Notes under the pieces: model-generated
Told to the model about the DNA's origin: nothing
What the model saw: only the letters and a program-made list of their open reading frames with translations
Database searches by the model: none
Source of the DNA: a virus
Length of the DNA: 36,412 nucleotides
Direction: 5' to 3' (one strand)
IMG/VR virus record: IMGVR_UViG_3300044675_003342
Coordinates: 1 to 36,412 of that record
Shown: piece after piece, positions 1 through 8,500 of the stretch
Numbering within the stretch: position 1 is the stretch's first letter
How the letters are laid out: each line of letters starts with the position of its first letter
Translations under genes and position numbers: made by a program

Positions 1-2
1 AA

Positions 3-173
3 GTGGAAGAATTAAAATTTAATATACATACACTTAACCAAGATGGTATTTTAACCGACAAACAATTACGGAAATGCTTTCACAAATTAAATAATAAGAT
101 TTCTGTAAAGGTTGTTACTTCACAACTTAAAGAAGGAGAAATAGCTAAACATATAAAAACAATAATAAAATAA
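3..173 (+). CDS. C-terminal end of an unidentified protein (start upstream of window)
   Basis: An open frame runs from the window edge to a TAA at 171-173 and encodes 56 residues. The start codon lies outside the window. The visible part is lysine-rich and mostly helical-looking, with no motif I recognise. It runs in the same direction as, and 10 bp upstream of, the next mini-gene, so it probably belongs to the same transcription unit. Function unknown. Confidence 0.5.
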   Translation: MEELKFNIHTLNQDGILTDKQLRKCFHKLNNKISVKVVTSQLKEGEIAKHIKTIIK

Positions 174-183
174 TTTTAAACTT

Positions 184-318
184 ATGGAAAACTACGATGA
201 ATGGAAACAACAAACTCCAGACGAACCAATGTACAATGAATGTGAATTTTGCGGAGAGCCTTGTGAAAATACTTATTGCTCAAAAGCTTGTAAAAAAGCA
301 TACGAACAAGAAAACTAA
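184..318 (+). CDS. 44-aa cysteine-rich mini-protein, putative zinc ribbon
   Basis: The 44-residue frame starts at ATG 184 and ends 3 bp before the next gene. It carries four cysteines in the order CxFCxxxCxxxxYCSxxC, the arrangement of a small zinc-binding knuckle, inside an acidic and lysine-rich context. The cysteine spacing is seen directly; zinc binding is inferred. Small Cys4 proteins of this kind are common in phage accessory regions and can be DNA-binding or adaptor proteins. Nothing here decides between these roles. Confidence 0.55.
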   Translation: MENYDEWKQQTPDEPMYNECEFCGEPCENTYCSKACKKAYEQEN

Positions 319-321
319 ACT

Positions 322-948
322 ATGAAACTAATAATAGGAATACCAACACTTAATAGAGCAGACTTGCTTAATGAAGCATTAGAGAAATATTTTGAGGACT
401 TTCAAGAAACTGAAATATTTATTGTAGATAATGGAAATCAATCTATAATTACTAGAGAAGAAAAATTTGCAATTTATCGACCAACAGAAAATTTAGGAGT
501 TGCTAAAAGCTGGAATACAATAATGGATTATGCCGAAAAAGTAGAAGCTACTCACGTTTTAATGTTGAACGATGATATTTACTTGGGTAAAACAGAACAC
601 GGAATTAAAGTGCTATTAAAAAGTAATGAAAATGCCGACTTTATTAATTCATTTCATAATTGGTGCAGTTATATTCTAACGGTAGATGCGTGGAAAAAAG
701 CTGGTAAATTTGACGAAGAATTTTTTCCAGCATATTTTGAAGATAATTCTTTTGATTATAAGATGACTTTAATCGGTGCTAAAAAAGAGTGGACTTCCTT
801 TTTAGACCCATTTACATATCGTAAATCAATGACGATAGCAAAAGACCCAACTATTAATAACCGCTTTGCACTAAACAGACAAATGTATATTAATATGTGG
901 GGTGGATTACCAACAGAAGAAAAGTATCTAACTAAATTTAATAAATAA
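322..948 (+). CDS. GT-A fold glycosyltransferase (GT2-like)
   Basis: The 208-aa protein begins with the typical GT2 opening strand (IIGIPTLNRADLLNEAL). A later acidic motif, LMLNDDIYLG (around residues 79-88), serves as the DxD-like metal/nucleotide-sugar site, after an NLGVAKSWNT segment typical of the family. At 208 residues it is about a single catalytic domain, with no membrane segment, so it is probably cytoplasmic. It lies with two further glycosyltransferases (3026-3652, 3692-4969) and an LpxA-like acyltransferase. The set probably modifies a host glycan, a virion glycan or a lipid. Sugar donor and acceptor cannot be told from sequence. Confidence 0.8.
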   Translation: MKLIIGIPTLNRADLLNEALEKYFEDFQETEIFIVDNGNQSIITREEKFAIYRPTENLGVAKSWNTIMDYAEKVEATHVLMLNDDIYLGKTEHGIKVLLKSNENADFINSFHNWCSYILTVDAWKKAGKFDEEFFPAYFEDNSFDYKMTLIGAKKEWTSFLDPFTYRKSMTIAKDPTINNRFALNRQMYINMWGGLPTEEKYLTKFNK

Positions 949-949
949 T

Positions 950-1048
950 ATGAAAAAGATTAAAAGAGTATTTATTGAAGTTTTGGCTTGGGTTGTTTTT
1001 TTTGCTTTATTATTATTTTTATTTAAAATTATAAACAATATACAATAA
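950..1048 (+). CDS. 32-aa single-helix membrane mini-protein
   Basis: ATG at 950 opens a 32-residue frame: a short basic N-terminus (MKKIKR), one very hydrophobic helix at about residues 7-27, and a short polar end. Its TAA overlaps the ATG of the acyltransferase gene (TAATG at 1046-1050), so the two are translationally coupled. No family is recognised. It may be a small regulator or membrane adaptor. Confidence 0.5.
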   Translation: MKKIKRVFIEVLAWVVFFALLLFLFKIINNIQ

Positions 1049-1731
1049 TGGAAGATACAACACCTTATCAAAATAAAAATCAAAACTCAACAATAAATGG
1101 TAGTTATAAGATTGTAATTAAAGGTGGTAATAACTACATACACCCTACTGCTATTATTGAAGGAGATGTTGTTTTAGGAGAAAACAATTACATTGGTGCT
1201 TTTTGCTATATAACTGGGAATACCATCATTGGTAACAATAACAGATTTGAAGCATTTTGCTCAATAGGTACAGAGCCAGAGCATAAAGAATATTTCGGAA
1301 AAGAAAACAAAGGCGTTGTAATAGGTAATGATAATACATGTCGAGAATATGTTACTATTAATGCTGGATGCGAAAAACCAACTATTTTATACGATAATAT
1401 TGTTATGCTTAAAGCAAGTCATATAGGACACGATAGCACTATTCATAGTAATTGTACTTTAGCTTGTAACGTAATAATTGCTGGTCATACATTGTTAGGT
1501 AAATATGTCAATATGGGATTAGGTAGCGTTTGTCATCAGTATTCAAGAATTGGTTCTGGAAGTATGATTGGAATGGGAACGGTTATTACCAAAAAAGTAA
1601 ACCCTAAATGCTTTGGACTTTACGTTGGAACTCCCCCAAGATGTGTAAAGCAAAACACACATTTGAAAAACAAATTTACAGAAGCAGAGATACAAGAAAT
1701 TATTGATGAATTTGAAACTTTGCAGTTATGA
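1048..1731 (+). CDS. LpxA-like left-handed beta-helix acyltransferase
   Basis: The 227-aa protein shows the hexapeptide-repeat pattern of a left-handed beta-helix. Its order of landmarks matches UDP-GlcNAc O-acyltransferases: NYIHPTAIIEG near residues 30-40, IGNDNTCREYVTINAG, then ASHIGHDS (His125 and His128, the latter at the catalytic-His position of the family), CNVIIAGH, and VCHQYSRIG. A helical tail follows. LpxA transfers a 3-hydroxyacyl chain to UDP-GlcNAc at the start of lipid A synthesis; full-length LpxA is usually about 260 aa, so this copy is shortened at the C-terminus. Its neighbours are glycosyltransferases and mini-genes rather than lpx or fab genes, so a viral or accessory role in altering lipid A or another acylated sugar is more likely than housekeeping. 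Confidence 0.75.
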   Translation: MEDTTPYQNKNQNSTINGSYKIVIKGGNNYIHPTAIIEGDVVLGENNYIGAFCYITGNTIIGNNNRFEAFCSIGTEPEHKEYFGKENKGVVIGNDNTCREYVTINAGCEKPTILYDNIVMLKASHIGHDSTIHSNCTLACNVIIAGHTLLGKYVNMGLGSVCHQYSRIGSGSMIGMGTVITKKVNPKCFGLYVGTPPRCVKQNTHLKNKFTEAEIQEIIDEFETLQL

Positions 1732-1838
1732 GAAAGTGGAATTATGTTTTAAAAAACTTTATTGAGTTTATTGTTTATTTAATTATGTTTGGTTTTTTTG
1801 CGGTTACTTTTTCAGCATTATACATTAAATATTTTTAA
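1728..1838 (+). CDS. 36-aa single-helix membrane mini-protein
   Basis: The frame starts at ATG 1728 and overlaps the acyltransferase stop by 4 bp (ATGA). It encodes a basic N-terminus (MRKWNY) and an aromatic-rich hydrophobic helix at about residues 9-31. Length and layout resemble the 32-aa protein at 950-1048. Overlap-coupled translation supports it being real. Function unknown. Confidence 0.5.
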   Translation: MRKWNYVLKNFIEFIVYLIMFGFFAVTFSALYIKYF

Positions 1839-1841
1839 GTT

Positions 1842-1919
1842 ATGAAAGTAGAGAAAGTTCCATACTACAAATGGTTTTACGGAAAGTTTGTTTTAGTAGG
1901 TTATGTTGAAAAAGATTAA
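1842..1919 (+). CDS. Possible 25-aa micro-protein
   Basis: A 25-codon frame sits 3 bp after the previous stop, in the same tight tandem spacing, and encodes a tyrosine/lysine-rich peptide with no membrane helix. It fills an otherwise empty slot between two mini-genes. The shortness means it could be chance. Confidence 0.3.
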   Translation: MKVEKVPYYKWFYGKFVLVGYVEKD

Positions 1920-1930
1920 TATAGATAGTT

Positions 1931-2098
1931 ATGATTAGCGCAAAAGAAAAAGCAAAAGAATTAGTAAATAAATTTCATGATGAGATAAAATATATGGAAA
2001 GAGCCAAACAATGTGCATTAATAACAGTTAATGAATTGATAAAAGAAACTGGAAGCAAATATTGGTACGATGTAAAAAAGGAGATAGAAAAAATGTAA
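1931..2098 (+). CDS. 55-aa helical mini-protein
   Basis: ATG 1931 to TAA 2096-2098 encodes 55 residues, predicted almost wholly helical and rich in Lys/Glu (ISAKEKAKELVNKF). It resembles the small 'ISAKEKAxxLV' helical proteins often found in Bacteroidota phages. It is soluble, with no membrane segment, and its position between mini-genes and an outer-membrane protein gene gives no functional clue. Confidence 0.5.
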   Translation: MISAKEKAKELVNKFHDEIKYMERAKQCALITVNELIKETGSKYWYDVKKEIEKM

Positions 2099-2107
2099 AT
2101 TTAAAAT

Positions 2108-2596
2108 ATGAAAAATAAAATTTTAATTACCATTTTGTTGATGTCAACAATATGTTTTTCTCAAATTAATTTGCAAGATAAAGATAGATTTTCAATTCAA
2201 CTTACAACCGATAATGTAGTATTTCAAAAAGGATTGTTTTACGGTGGTGTAGAGTTTCAAGCTGAATTTAGCAATGGAATTTATATTCGACCTCAAATAC
2301 ACTATGCTGATTTAAAAGATGGTTATTTAGAGATAGCTTCTGGAATCGGATTGAATTTTGCAAGTAGCGTTTACAATGTAAGAACAAATGTTTTTACTGG
2401 TGTAAAATTAGGAGTAATTAATAGGTCTGCTACTAACGCAATATTTGGATTTGAATCTGGAGTAGAAGTTAAAGTATTGCCGAAAGTTTCATTAGGTATT
2501 AGAGGGTCGTATGATTTTAGGGGCGATGCAAAATTTTATGAAGGAAAAGATTGGGTTTATAATAGTCAAGGATATATTAAATTTATAATAAATTAA
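2108..2596 (+). CDS. Secreted outer-membrane beta-barrel-like protein
   Basis: The 162-aa protein has a clear signal peptide: the lysine at residue 4, a hydrophobic core ILITILLMSTI, and probable cleavage near FS|Q at residue 18. The mature part is a series of alternating, glycine-punctuated beta-strands (YIRPQIHYADL, ASGIGLNFAS, TGVKLGVI, SLGIRGSYDF) ending in a strand with a hydrophobic C-terminus. This is the profile of a small outer-membrane barrel of about eight strands. Coming from a virus, such a protein could alter the host surface, for example in superinfection exclusion or receptor masking; that role is inferred. Barrel topology is judged from pattern only. Confidence 0.6.
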   Translation: MKNKILITILLMSTICFSQINLQDKDRFSIQLTTDNVVFQKGLFYGGVEFQAEFSNGIYIRPQIHYADLKDGYLEIASGIGLNFASSVYNVRTNVFTGVKLGVINRSATNAIFGFESGVEVKVLPKVSLGIRGSYDFRGDAKFYEGKDWVYNSQGYIKFIIN

Positions 2597-2598
2597 TT

Positions 2599-2790
2599 AT
2601 GACACCGAAACAAAAACTAAAATCAATTGAAAAGAAAATGGAACGGTTGCAATTTAATAACGACAAACTGAATTTAGAACAAGCATCAAGGTATTTTTTA
2701 GATATTGAAAGGTATCATAAACTTGAAAGAGAACACTTCTTTTTAAAATTTGAAATGGAACATTGTAATACTTGTGGAAAAAAATTATGA
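2599..2790 (+). CDS. 63-aa helical protein with C-terminal CxxC
   Basis: The 63-residue product is charged and coiled-coil-like (KQKLKSIEKKMERLQ and following). It ends in HCNTCGKKL, a single CxxC that could be half of a metal site or a redox pair. The start is 2 bp after the previous stop. Its stop overlaps the next start (ATGA at 2787-2790). No family recognised. Confidence 0.5.
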   Translation: MTPKQKLKSIEKKMERLQFNNDKLNLEQASRYFLDIERYHKLEREHFFLKFEMEHCNTCGKKL

Positions 2791-3029
2791 CACTAAAAGA
2801 TAAATTTAAAATTATTAATTGTAAAGATTGTGATATTGCATATTGCGATACTAAATGTACAATATTAGCACCAAGTGAATTAATTAAGTTAGAGCAAGTA
2901 GCGGATGACTTTGCTATTGGATTTGCGGAGTGGTATTTAAAAGTATCAGAAAAATACGATTCGCATTTAAAATTACAAAATGATAGTAAACAATTATTAG
3001 AAATTTATAAAAAAGAAAAAGGATTATGA
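2787..3029 (+). CDS. 80-aa cysteine-containing small protein
   Basis: I place the start at ATG 2787, which overlaps the upstream stop as ATGA, rather than at an in-frame TTG 15 bp earlier. The product is 80 aa. It has a Cys-rich N-terminal part (INCKDCDIAYCDTKC, possible zinc knuckle) followed by a helical region. Its stop overlaps the next glycosyltransferase start (ATGA at 3026-3029), so expression is coupled to it. Function unknown. Confidence 0.5.
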   Translation: MTLKDKFKIINCKDCDIAYCDTKCTILAPSELIKLEQVADDFAIGFAEWYLKVSEKYDSHLKLQNDSKQLLEIYKKEKGL

Positions 3030-3652
3030 GATTAACAGTATCAATGCCTTGCTTTGGCAGACCACAAAGAACTATAAGAGCAATAAACTGTATTGCTAAT
3101 CAAAACATAAATGGATGGGAAGCGTATGTAGTAGGAGATGGTTGTCCAATAATGCAAGATTTTATAGATAGCGAATATTTTGACGAATTGATTGAACAAT
3201 GTTCCTATAATGGAAATGATTTAATGATATGTAATAATCCAACTAATCAAGGTGGACACGGATTTGCAATTACTAATAACAACATAAAAATAGCAGAAGG
3301 TAAATATTTTGTTTTTTATGCTAATGATGATATTATCTTACCAAACCATTTTGAGAACTACCTTTCTCAAATAGAAGATACTGATTTGGATTTTGTTTAC
3401 TTTAACTCGGAAGTTAAACCGAGAAACGCTATAAGAAATGCTGAATTGCAATACGGAAGAATAGGTCATAGTGAGCTAATTGTAAGAACTGATTTTTTAA
3501 GACAAATGCCTTTGCATAATGAACACTACGGACACGATTGGGCGTTAATACAAAGTATGATGCAAAATGGTAAACACAAAAAAGCAGAAAATTGTCCTCC
3601 AACATACCACGTTATGAGTTTGTCAGACAATAGAGAGCAAGGAATTGATTAA
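3026..3652 (+). CDS. GT2-family glycosyltransferase
   Basis: The 208-aa product starts with the GT2 signature strand (LTVSMPCFGRPQRTIRAI), continues with WEAYVVGDGCP, and has a second acidic motif in VFYANDDIILP (around residues 93-103) that fits the DxD metal site. It is the same length as the protein at 322-948 but clearly diverged, so these are two enzymes rather than a recent duplicate. No membrane segment; likely cytoplasmic. It forms a cassette with the GT4 gene 40 bp downstream and the LpxA-like gene upstream. Acceptor unknown; glycosylation of virion proteins or of the host O-antigen are both possible. Confidence 0.8.
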   Translation: MRLTVSMPCFGRPQRTIRAINCIANQNINGWEAYVVGDGCPIMQDFIDSEYFDELIEQCSYNGNDLMICNNPTNQGGHGFAITNNNIKIAEGKYFVFYANDDIILPNHFENYLSQIEDTDLDFVYFNSEVKPRNAIRNAELQYGRIGHSELIVRTDFLRQMPLHNEHYGHDWALIQSMMQNGKHKKAENCPPTYHVMSLSDNREQGID

Positions 3653-3691
3653 TTTATTATATTTACAACCAGAAACTTAAAACAACAAATT

Positions 3692-4969
3692 ATGGAAGTC
3701 GTACACCGCAATAAAGAAGAAATACAAAAATCATTATTAGTATATGCCGATTGGAATTGCACAACTGGGTTTGGAGCAGTAGCAAAAGAATTAGTTAATG
3801 AATGGGCAAAAGATAAAAAATTAAGTATTGTAATTTTTGGACTTAATGATGCAAGTAAAAGCACTTACGATTACTTACCAAATGTAAAAGTAATACCAGC
3901 TTTAATGACTGGCGATAAAGACACTGCAAAAGATTTTTATAGAAGAATAGAATTACTTAAACTAATTTATCAAAATGATTTTGATGCTTTATTTTTTCTA
4001 CAAGATGTAGAGGTAATTAATCCTATGTGGGAGCAACTAAAAGATGTAAAAAATACAAAACGAAAAGAAAACCGACCAAGCTTTAAGTCGATGATTTATT
4101 TTCCAATTGATAGCGAACCTAGAATGTCTGACTTAAAAGTGCTTCAATTTTTTGACGAAGTAGTTACTTATACTGAATATGCCAAAGCAGTAATGAAACC
4201 TTTGATTTCAGACACACAATATAAAAAGATTAAAATTATACCACACGGAACTAATACAAGTGATTTTTATCCATACAAAGAAAAAGCAAAGATTGAAGCT
4301 AAAAAAGAAATTTTTGGAACAGAAGATGTTTTTGTATTTGGAAGCGTAAATAGAAACCAAGTAAGAAAGGATTTTGGAAGTCTTATTATGGGATTTGCTA
4401 TGTTTAAACATACAACTGGTGCAAACGCCTTGTTGTATCTTCATTGCAACCCAATAGACCCAATGGGTATAAACATACCAAGACTTTGCGATAGGGTAGG
4501 ACTAGAAGTAGGTAAGGATGTTATTTTTCCAAAAGACTTTTCAGAAAATAAAGGTTGTTCCCTAGAGGAATTGAATAAGATATATAATTCATTTGATTGC
4601 TTTATTACAACAACAACTGCGGAAGGTTGGGGATTAACAATTACAGAAGCTATGGCTACAAAAACCCTTGTAGTTTGTCCAAAACACACTTCTATTACAG
4701 AGATAACAGACAACGGAGAAAATACTTTGAATTTTATGTTTAGTCAACAAGCAGTTTTTGTAAATGACTTTGAAAAAATAAGATTTACTACAAATCCAAT
4801 GGAAGTAAAAACATTGTGCGAAGTGGTTTATGGATTATCCAACGAAGAACCAGAATTACAAGAACAAGTCAAGCAAAAAATAGAAAACGCCTACAACAAA
4901 GTTTCAGCTATGAAGTGGGAAGATATTTCAAAAAGGTTTAAAGTAATAATCGACAAATTAGCAAAATAA
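3692..4969 (+). CDS. GT4-family (GT-B fold) glycosyltransferase
   Basis: The 425-aa protein is a complete GT-B enzyme. The N-terminal Rossmann half starts around VYADWNCTTGFGAVAKEL. The C-terminal half has FGSVNRNQVRKDF and the hallmark EGWGLTITEA (E-x7-E motif, about residues 310-320), which binds the nucleotide-sugar phosphate. GT4 enzymes are retaining transferases using nucleotide sugars. The gene starts 40 bp after the GT2 gene, in an A/T-rich leader. No terminator is seen until 5168, leaving an approximately 200-nt 3' untranslated stretch. It is probably the last enzyme of the surface-modification cassette; donor and acceptor are not predictable. Confidence 0.85.
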   Translation: MEVVHRNKEEIQKSLLVYADWNCTTGFGAVAKELVNEWAKDKKLSIVIFGLNDASKSTYDYLPNVKVIPALMTGDKDTAKDFYRRIELLKLIYQNDFDALFFLQDVEVINPMWEQLKDVKNTKRKENRPSFKSMIYFPIDSEPRMSDLKVLQFFDEVVTYTEYAKAVMKPLISDTQYKKIKIIPHGTNTSDFYPYKEKAKIEAKKEIFGTEDVFVFGSVNRNQVRKDFGSLIMGFAMFKHTTGANALLYLHCNPIDPMGINIPRLCDRVGLEVGKDVIFPKDFSENKGCSLEELNKIYNSFDCFITTTTAEGWGLTITEAMATKTLVVCPKHTSITEITDNGENTLNFMFSQQAVFVNDFEKIRFTTNPMEVKTLCEVVYGLSNEEPELQEQVKQKIENAYNKVSAMKWEDISKRFKVIIDKLAK

Positions 4970-4984
4970 AAAAAAACTGCGTTA

Positions 4985-5095
4985 ATGGTAAGTAGTGGAA
5001 CTTTCTGAAAAATTGTACATAAAGTAGGGAAGTTCCGATGACTGAATTTTAAAACAAAAAACCAAGAAACCAATTGCAAGGTTAAGTGCTACAAA
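4985..5095 (+). ncRNA. Possible structured 3' RNA after the GT4 gene
   Basis: The stretch between the GT4 stop and the terminator has no gene. It contains an inverted repeat GGAACTT (4997-5003) / AAGTTCC (5030-5036), enclosed by a weaker GTAG (4992-4995) / CTAC (5089-5092) pairing and an AACC/GGTT pair. This suggests a small multi-stem RNA ahead of the terminator. I do not recognise an Rfam family. It could be a stable 3' UTR, a small RNA or chance in A/T-rich DNA. Confidence 0.25.
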
Positions 5096-5167
5096 TACAT
5101 AAAATTTATCCAGAAACAATTGTAAAAATGTATTTTTATCCAACCGAAATTTTTAAGAATTAACAAA

Positions 5168-5206
5168 GTAAAAAAAAAGCCACCCGAAAGAGTGGCTATT
5201 TTTTTT
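5168..5206. terminator. Bidirectional intrinsic terminator
   Basis: A 6-bp perfect stem AGCCAC (5178-5183) / GTGGCT (5192-5197) has a possible inner C-GAAA-G tetraloop. It is flanked by an A-run before and a T-run after, so it can stop transcription in both directions. It lies between the + strand glycosyltransferase cassette and the convergent minus-strand mini-gene and would serve both. Confidence 0.85.
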
Positions 5207-5224
5207 ATTTAAAAAATAATATTA

Positions 5225-5344
5225 TTATTTTCTAAATGCTCCAATTTTGTAAGCTACTAATACTAACAACCCAATTGTAATTGTGTTATGAACATTAACT
5301 CCGCCTAGCCAATTTGGATTTTTGATGTCAAAAAATCCTTCCAT
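5225..5344 (-). CDS. 39-aa membrane mini-protein, only minus-strand gene
   Basis: Reading the minus strand from CAT at 5342-5344 to TTA at 5225-5227 gives a 39-residue protein: a polar, aromatic N-terminus (MEGFFDIKNPNWLGG), then one hydrophobic helix at about residues 20-34 (TITIGLLVLVAYKIGAF), then RK. The plan (short soluble part, one helix, basic end) matches the many membrane mini-proteins of the 19-36 kb region. It is followed at once by the bidirectional terminator and preceded by a TACATTTG octamer on the minus strand (5374-5381). These signals support a real independently transcribed gene. Function unknown. Confidence 0.6.
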   Translation of the reverse strand: MEGFFDIKNPNWLGGVNVHNTITIGLLVLVAYKIGAFRK

Positions 5345-5545
5345 TTTTAATTTATTTTATTAATTAATAACCACAAATGTATATAATTATAAAATCATAT
5401 TTTAAATAATAATAAAAATAAATGAAATTTTTATTTATGTAACTAATTCAGTTTAAAACAAATGTAAAATAATTATTATTTAGAAGATAATTAAAATCAT
5501 TCGTATTTATTATTTATATTTGCTTTTTATTATACTAAAATAAAT
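5345..5545. promoter_or_regulatory. Divergent A/T-rich promoter region
   Basis: About 200 bp of very A/T-rich DNA separate the minus-strand mini-gene and the large + operon. On the + strand a TATATTTG octamer (5515-5522) fits the Bacteroidota TAnnTTTG -7 element, 24 bp before the ATG at 5546. On the minus strand TACATTTG occurs twice (5381-5374 and 5466-5459). I see no convincing TTG at the -33 distance for any of them, so the promoters are tentative. No gene is seen in the gap. Confidence 0.55.
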
Positions 5546-8500
5546 ATGAAAAAATCAACCCTAACAGAAGATAAAGCAGAACAAACGCCTACTGGCGGAG
5601 TACTTGTTGGTAAAAGAAAAGGGCAAACTATTATACATAACAAAGGAACTTTAAGCGGATATTTAGTTGGTAAAACACACGCAGAGGGTGGTATTAAAGC
5701 AGTAAACAAATCTACTGGACAAGCATTAGAAATGCAAGGTGGAGAAGTTGTTATTACCGCACCAGCAGTTTCTGACAATACTAAAAGGGAGTTTGAAGGT
5801 AAAATGATGACCAATAGGCAAATTTTATCTACTATAAATGAAAAAGGTGGTGGAGTTGCATTTGCAAAAGATGGAATGGAAATACCTAAAAGTATAAAAC
5901 GCACTGGAGCAAGTTATAAGTATGGTGGTAAAACAATGACTGACCACGAAATATATAAGAAAATTACTGGAGGACATTTAGCCGAAGGAATGACACTTTC
6001 TAAAATTGCTAAAAAGCATAATGTTTCTGTAAAAGATTTACAAAAGCAAGTTGATATGGGTATGAAAGCTGAAAGCGAACATACTTCAAGCAAACGAGAA
6101 CAAATGAAAATTGTAAAAGACCATTTGTTTGAAAACCCAAAATATTATTCTTTGCTTAAACGAGCTGGATTAGAAGATGGTGGATTAACTCTTAATGGGT
6201 TTGATGTAGATTATTTTGAAACAAAAAGAGGTATTTATGCAAATTTAGAAATACCATCGCAAAATCCTACTTTTGAAGATGATATACAAATTAAAGGTTT
6301 TGGAAAAAATGAAAAAGAAGCATTTAAAGATTTAAAAAAAGAACTTGAAATTTATTTAAAAAAATCTAATTATAAACACGGAGGTAGAGTTCATAGAGGA
6401 AGTCTTGTTAGAGATGCTAAAAGTGGTAACACATCAGCCAGAGATTTAAACAATTACAATGATATGCTAGATGTTGAAGCCGATGGAAAAGTTGGTGGAG
6501 ATACTGGTTTATTTGCAAATGGAGGTACAGTTAAGCCTTACGATGCAAATATGGATGGCGATAGTGCTGATATGATGTTTGCAAAAGGGGGTGCTACTGA
6601 TGTTGTTGTAGATAACTGGAGTGATATACCAGATGAATTTAAAAACATAAGATTGCCAAAGCAAATTGATTGGAACGCAAACCCTAGCGATGATGGGTTA
6701 AATGAAATTGTAAAACCATTTTTAAGCAAAGAACCATTAAGACCAGCGATGGAAGGTATAAACTTTGATGATAATGGAATAACAGTTACAAACGCACATA
6801 TTTTATTAACTATACCTACGGTTGACCACGAGTTTCAAGGAATTTATAAAAAAGAAAAATTATCATCTAAATCTTTACAAGAAGTATTTCCAGATGGGGT
6901 TATAAAAATTGATGCAAAATTTCCAAATTACGAGCCAATAATTCCTAAACAATCAGAAATTAAAAAAGTTTTTTATGTTGATGTCTTAAAACTACTAACG
7001 TATTTTAAGGTAGCTAAAAACTATTCGGACAACACGCAAATTGTATTTAAAATTGATGGTTCAGAAATGTCTGTTGCTCCAGATTTAATGATTAATTTTT
7101 TAACCTCCTTAATCAAGCTTGGTGGTAATCAATTTATGTATGTTAGCTTTCAAACAGATAAAAGAGGTTTAATTTTTAGCTACTATTCAACTTTTTCGTT
7201 AGGCAAAGATGTTATTGGATTAATAATGCCTTATGTTTTTGATAAAGGAGAAACTTACGGTGCAGTAAATGAAGAAAAAAAAGCAGAGTTAAATGTTTAC
7301 TTTGACTTTGATTACAATGTAATTCGTAATGCTGATGATAGTATTGTTGATTTAACTCCAAAGCCTACAAAAACAAGAGCTAAAAGAACGCCAAAGACAA
7401 CTCAAAGTCAAACCAGTACACAAAAAAGCAAAACCCTAACAAAAGAAGAATTAGAACAGTCTAAAATATGGATTGGAAGTGATTTAGGTTTGAGGGATAT
7501 GGTTATGGAGAAACTTAATAAAATAGGTTTTGAATTTGATAAAGGTTACGGAGATAAAGATTTATCTACAAAAAAAGGCATAAACATTAGAATATATACA
7601 AATGATTTTGTAGTTTATGGCGATGAATTAAAAACATATTTTGATAAAATGGAAGTAAAAGAAATTTTTCCTTCTGATTTAGGAATTGACAGTACAGATA
7701 CATTAGACGAAACCATTACAGATGAAGATGTAGAAATTAAAAAACTAATTTTAGCATTTATAAAAGAAGGTAGTTGGAGTTTAGAAAAAGAAATAAAAAC
7801 AAAAGAGGGAGATAGTTTCTTTAAGGATTTTTACAAAAATGAACCCCCAACTATTTATAGATTAACTGCTATTAGAGGTCAAGGATTATACCCAACTGAT
7901 TTAAAAACATTAAATTTTTTAGATAAGATTGGTTTGTATGATGATTATGAAGAACCAGTAAAAGAAACTTCGTCTGAAAAATTTACTTCTGGAGAAATAG
8001 ATGCTTTTAGTCAAATAGATGCAATTGTTGATAAATATAAAATAGATTTTATTGATGTAACCTCGTGGGGATTTGAAGATAGAATAACAGATTTTGATAT
8101 AGTAGATACATTAACTGGAGATGTTTTTTATTTAAGACAATATAATTTATCATTAGGTGTTCAAGAGGAGGATGTTGACATAGAAAAGTCAAGAGCATTA
8201 ATAAGAAAATATAAAGAATTTAAAAAATTAACGCCTACTAAAGATGTAGAAAAACAAGAAGAAAAAGTTGAAGTTTGGAAGCTTTATCCAGTATCGGAAG
8301 ATGGACAACACACTTCTGATTTTGGACTTTATGGTGCTAAACAATTATTAGAATATTTAGTAGATTCTTATTCACAATTTCCACAAAGAGATTTTTTTGA
8401 ATTTAAGATAGTTGACCAAAATGGTAAAACATACGATAATGTTGATTTTTTTAAAGGTTTAGATAATTTAACAGACCTTGTTGCTTTTATAAATAGCGGA

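Noticed and set aside
2772-2786. TTG start for the 80-aa protein
   Set aside because: ATG 2787 overlaps the upstream stop as ATGA, like other coupled genes here.
3649-5079. Several minus-strand open frames over the GT4 gene
   Set aside because: They overlap a well-supported enzyme gene, have no family features and lack promoter or start context.
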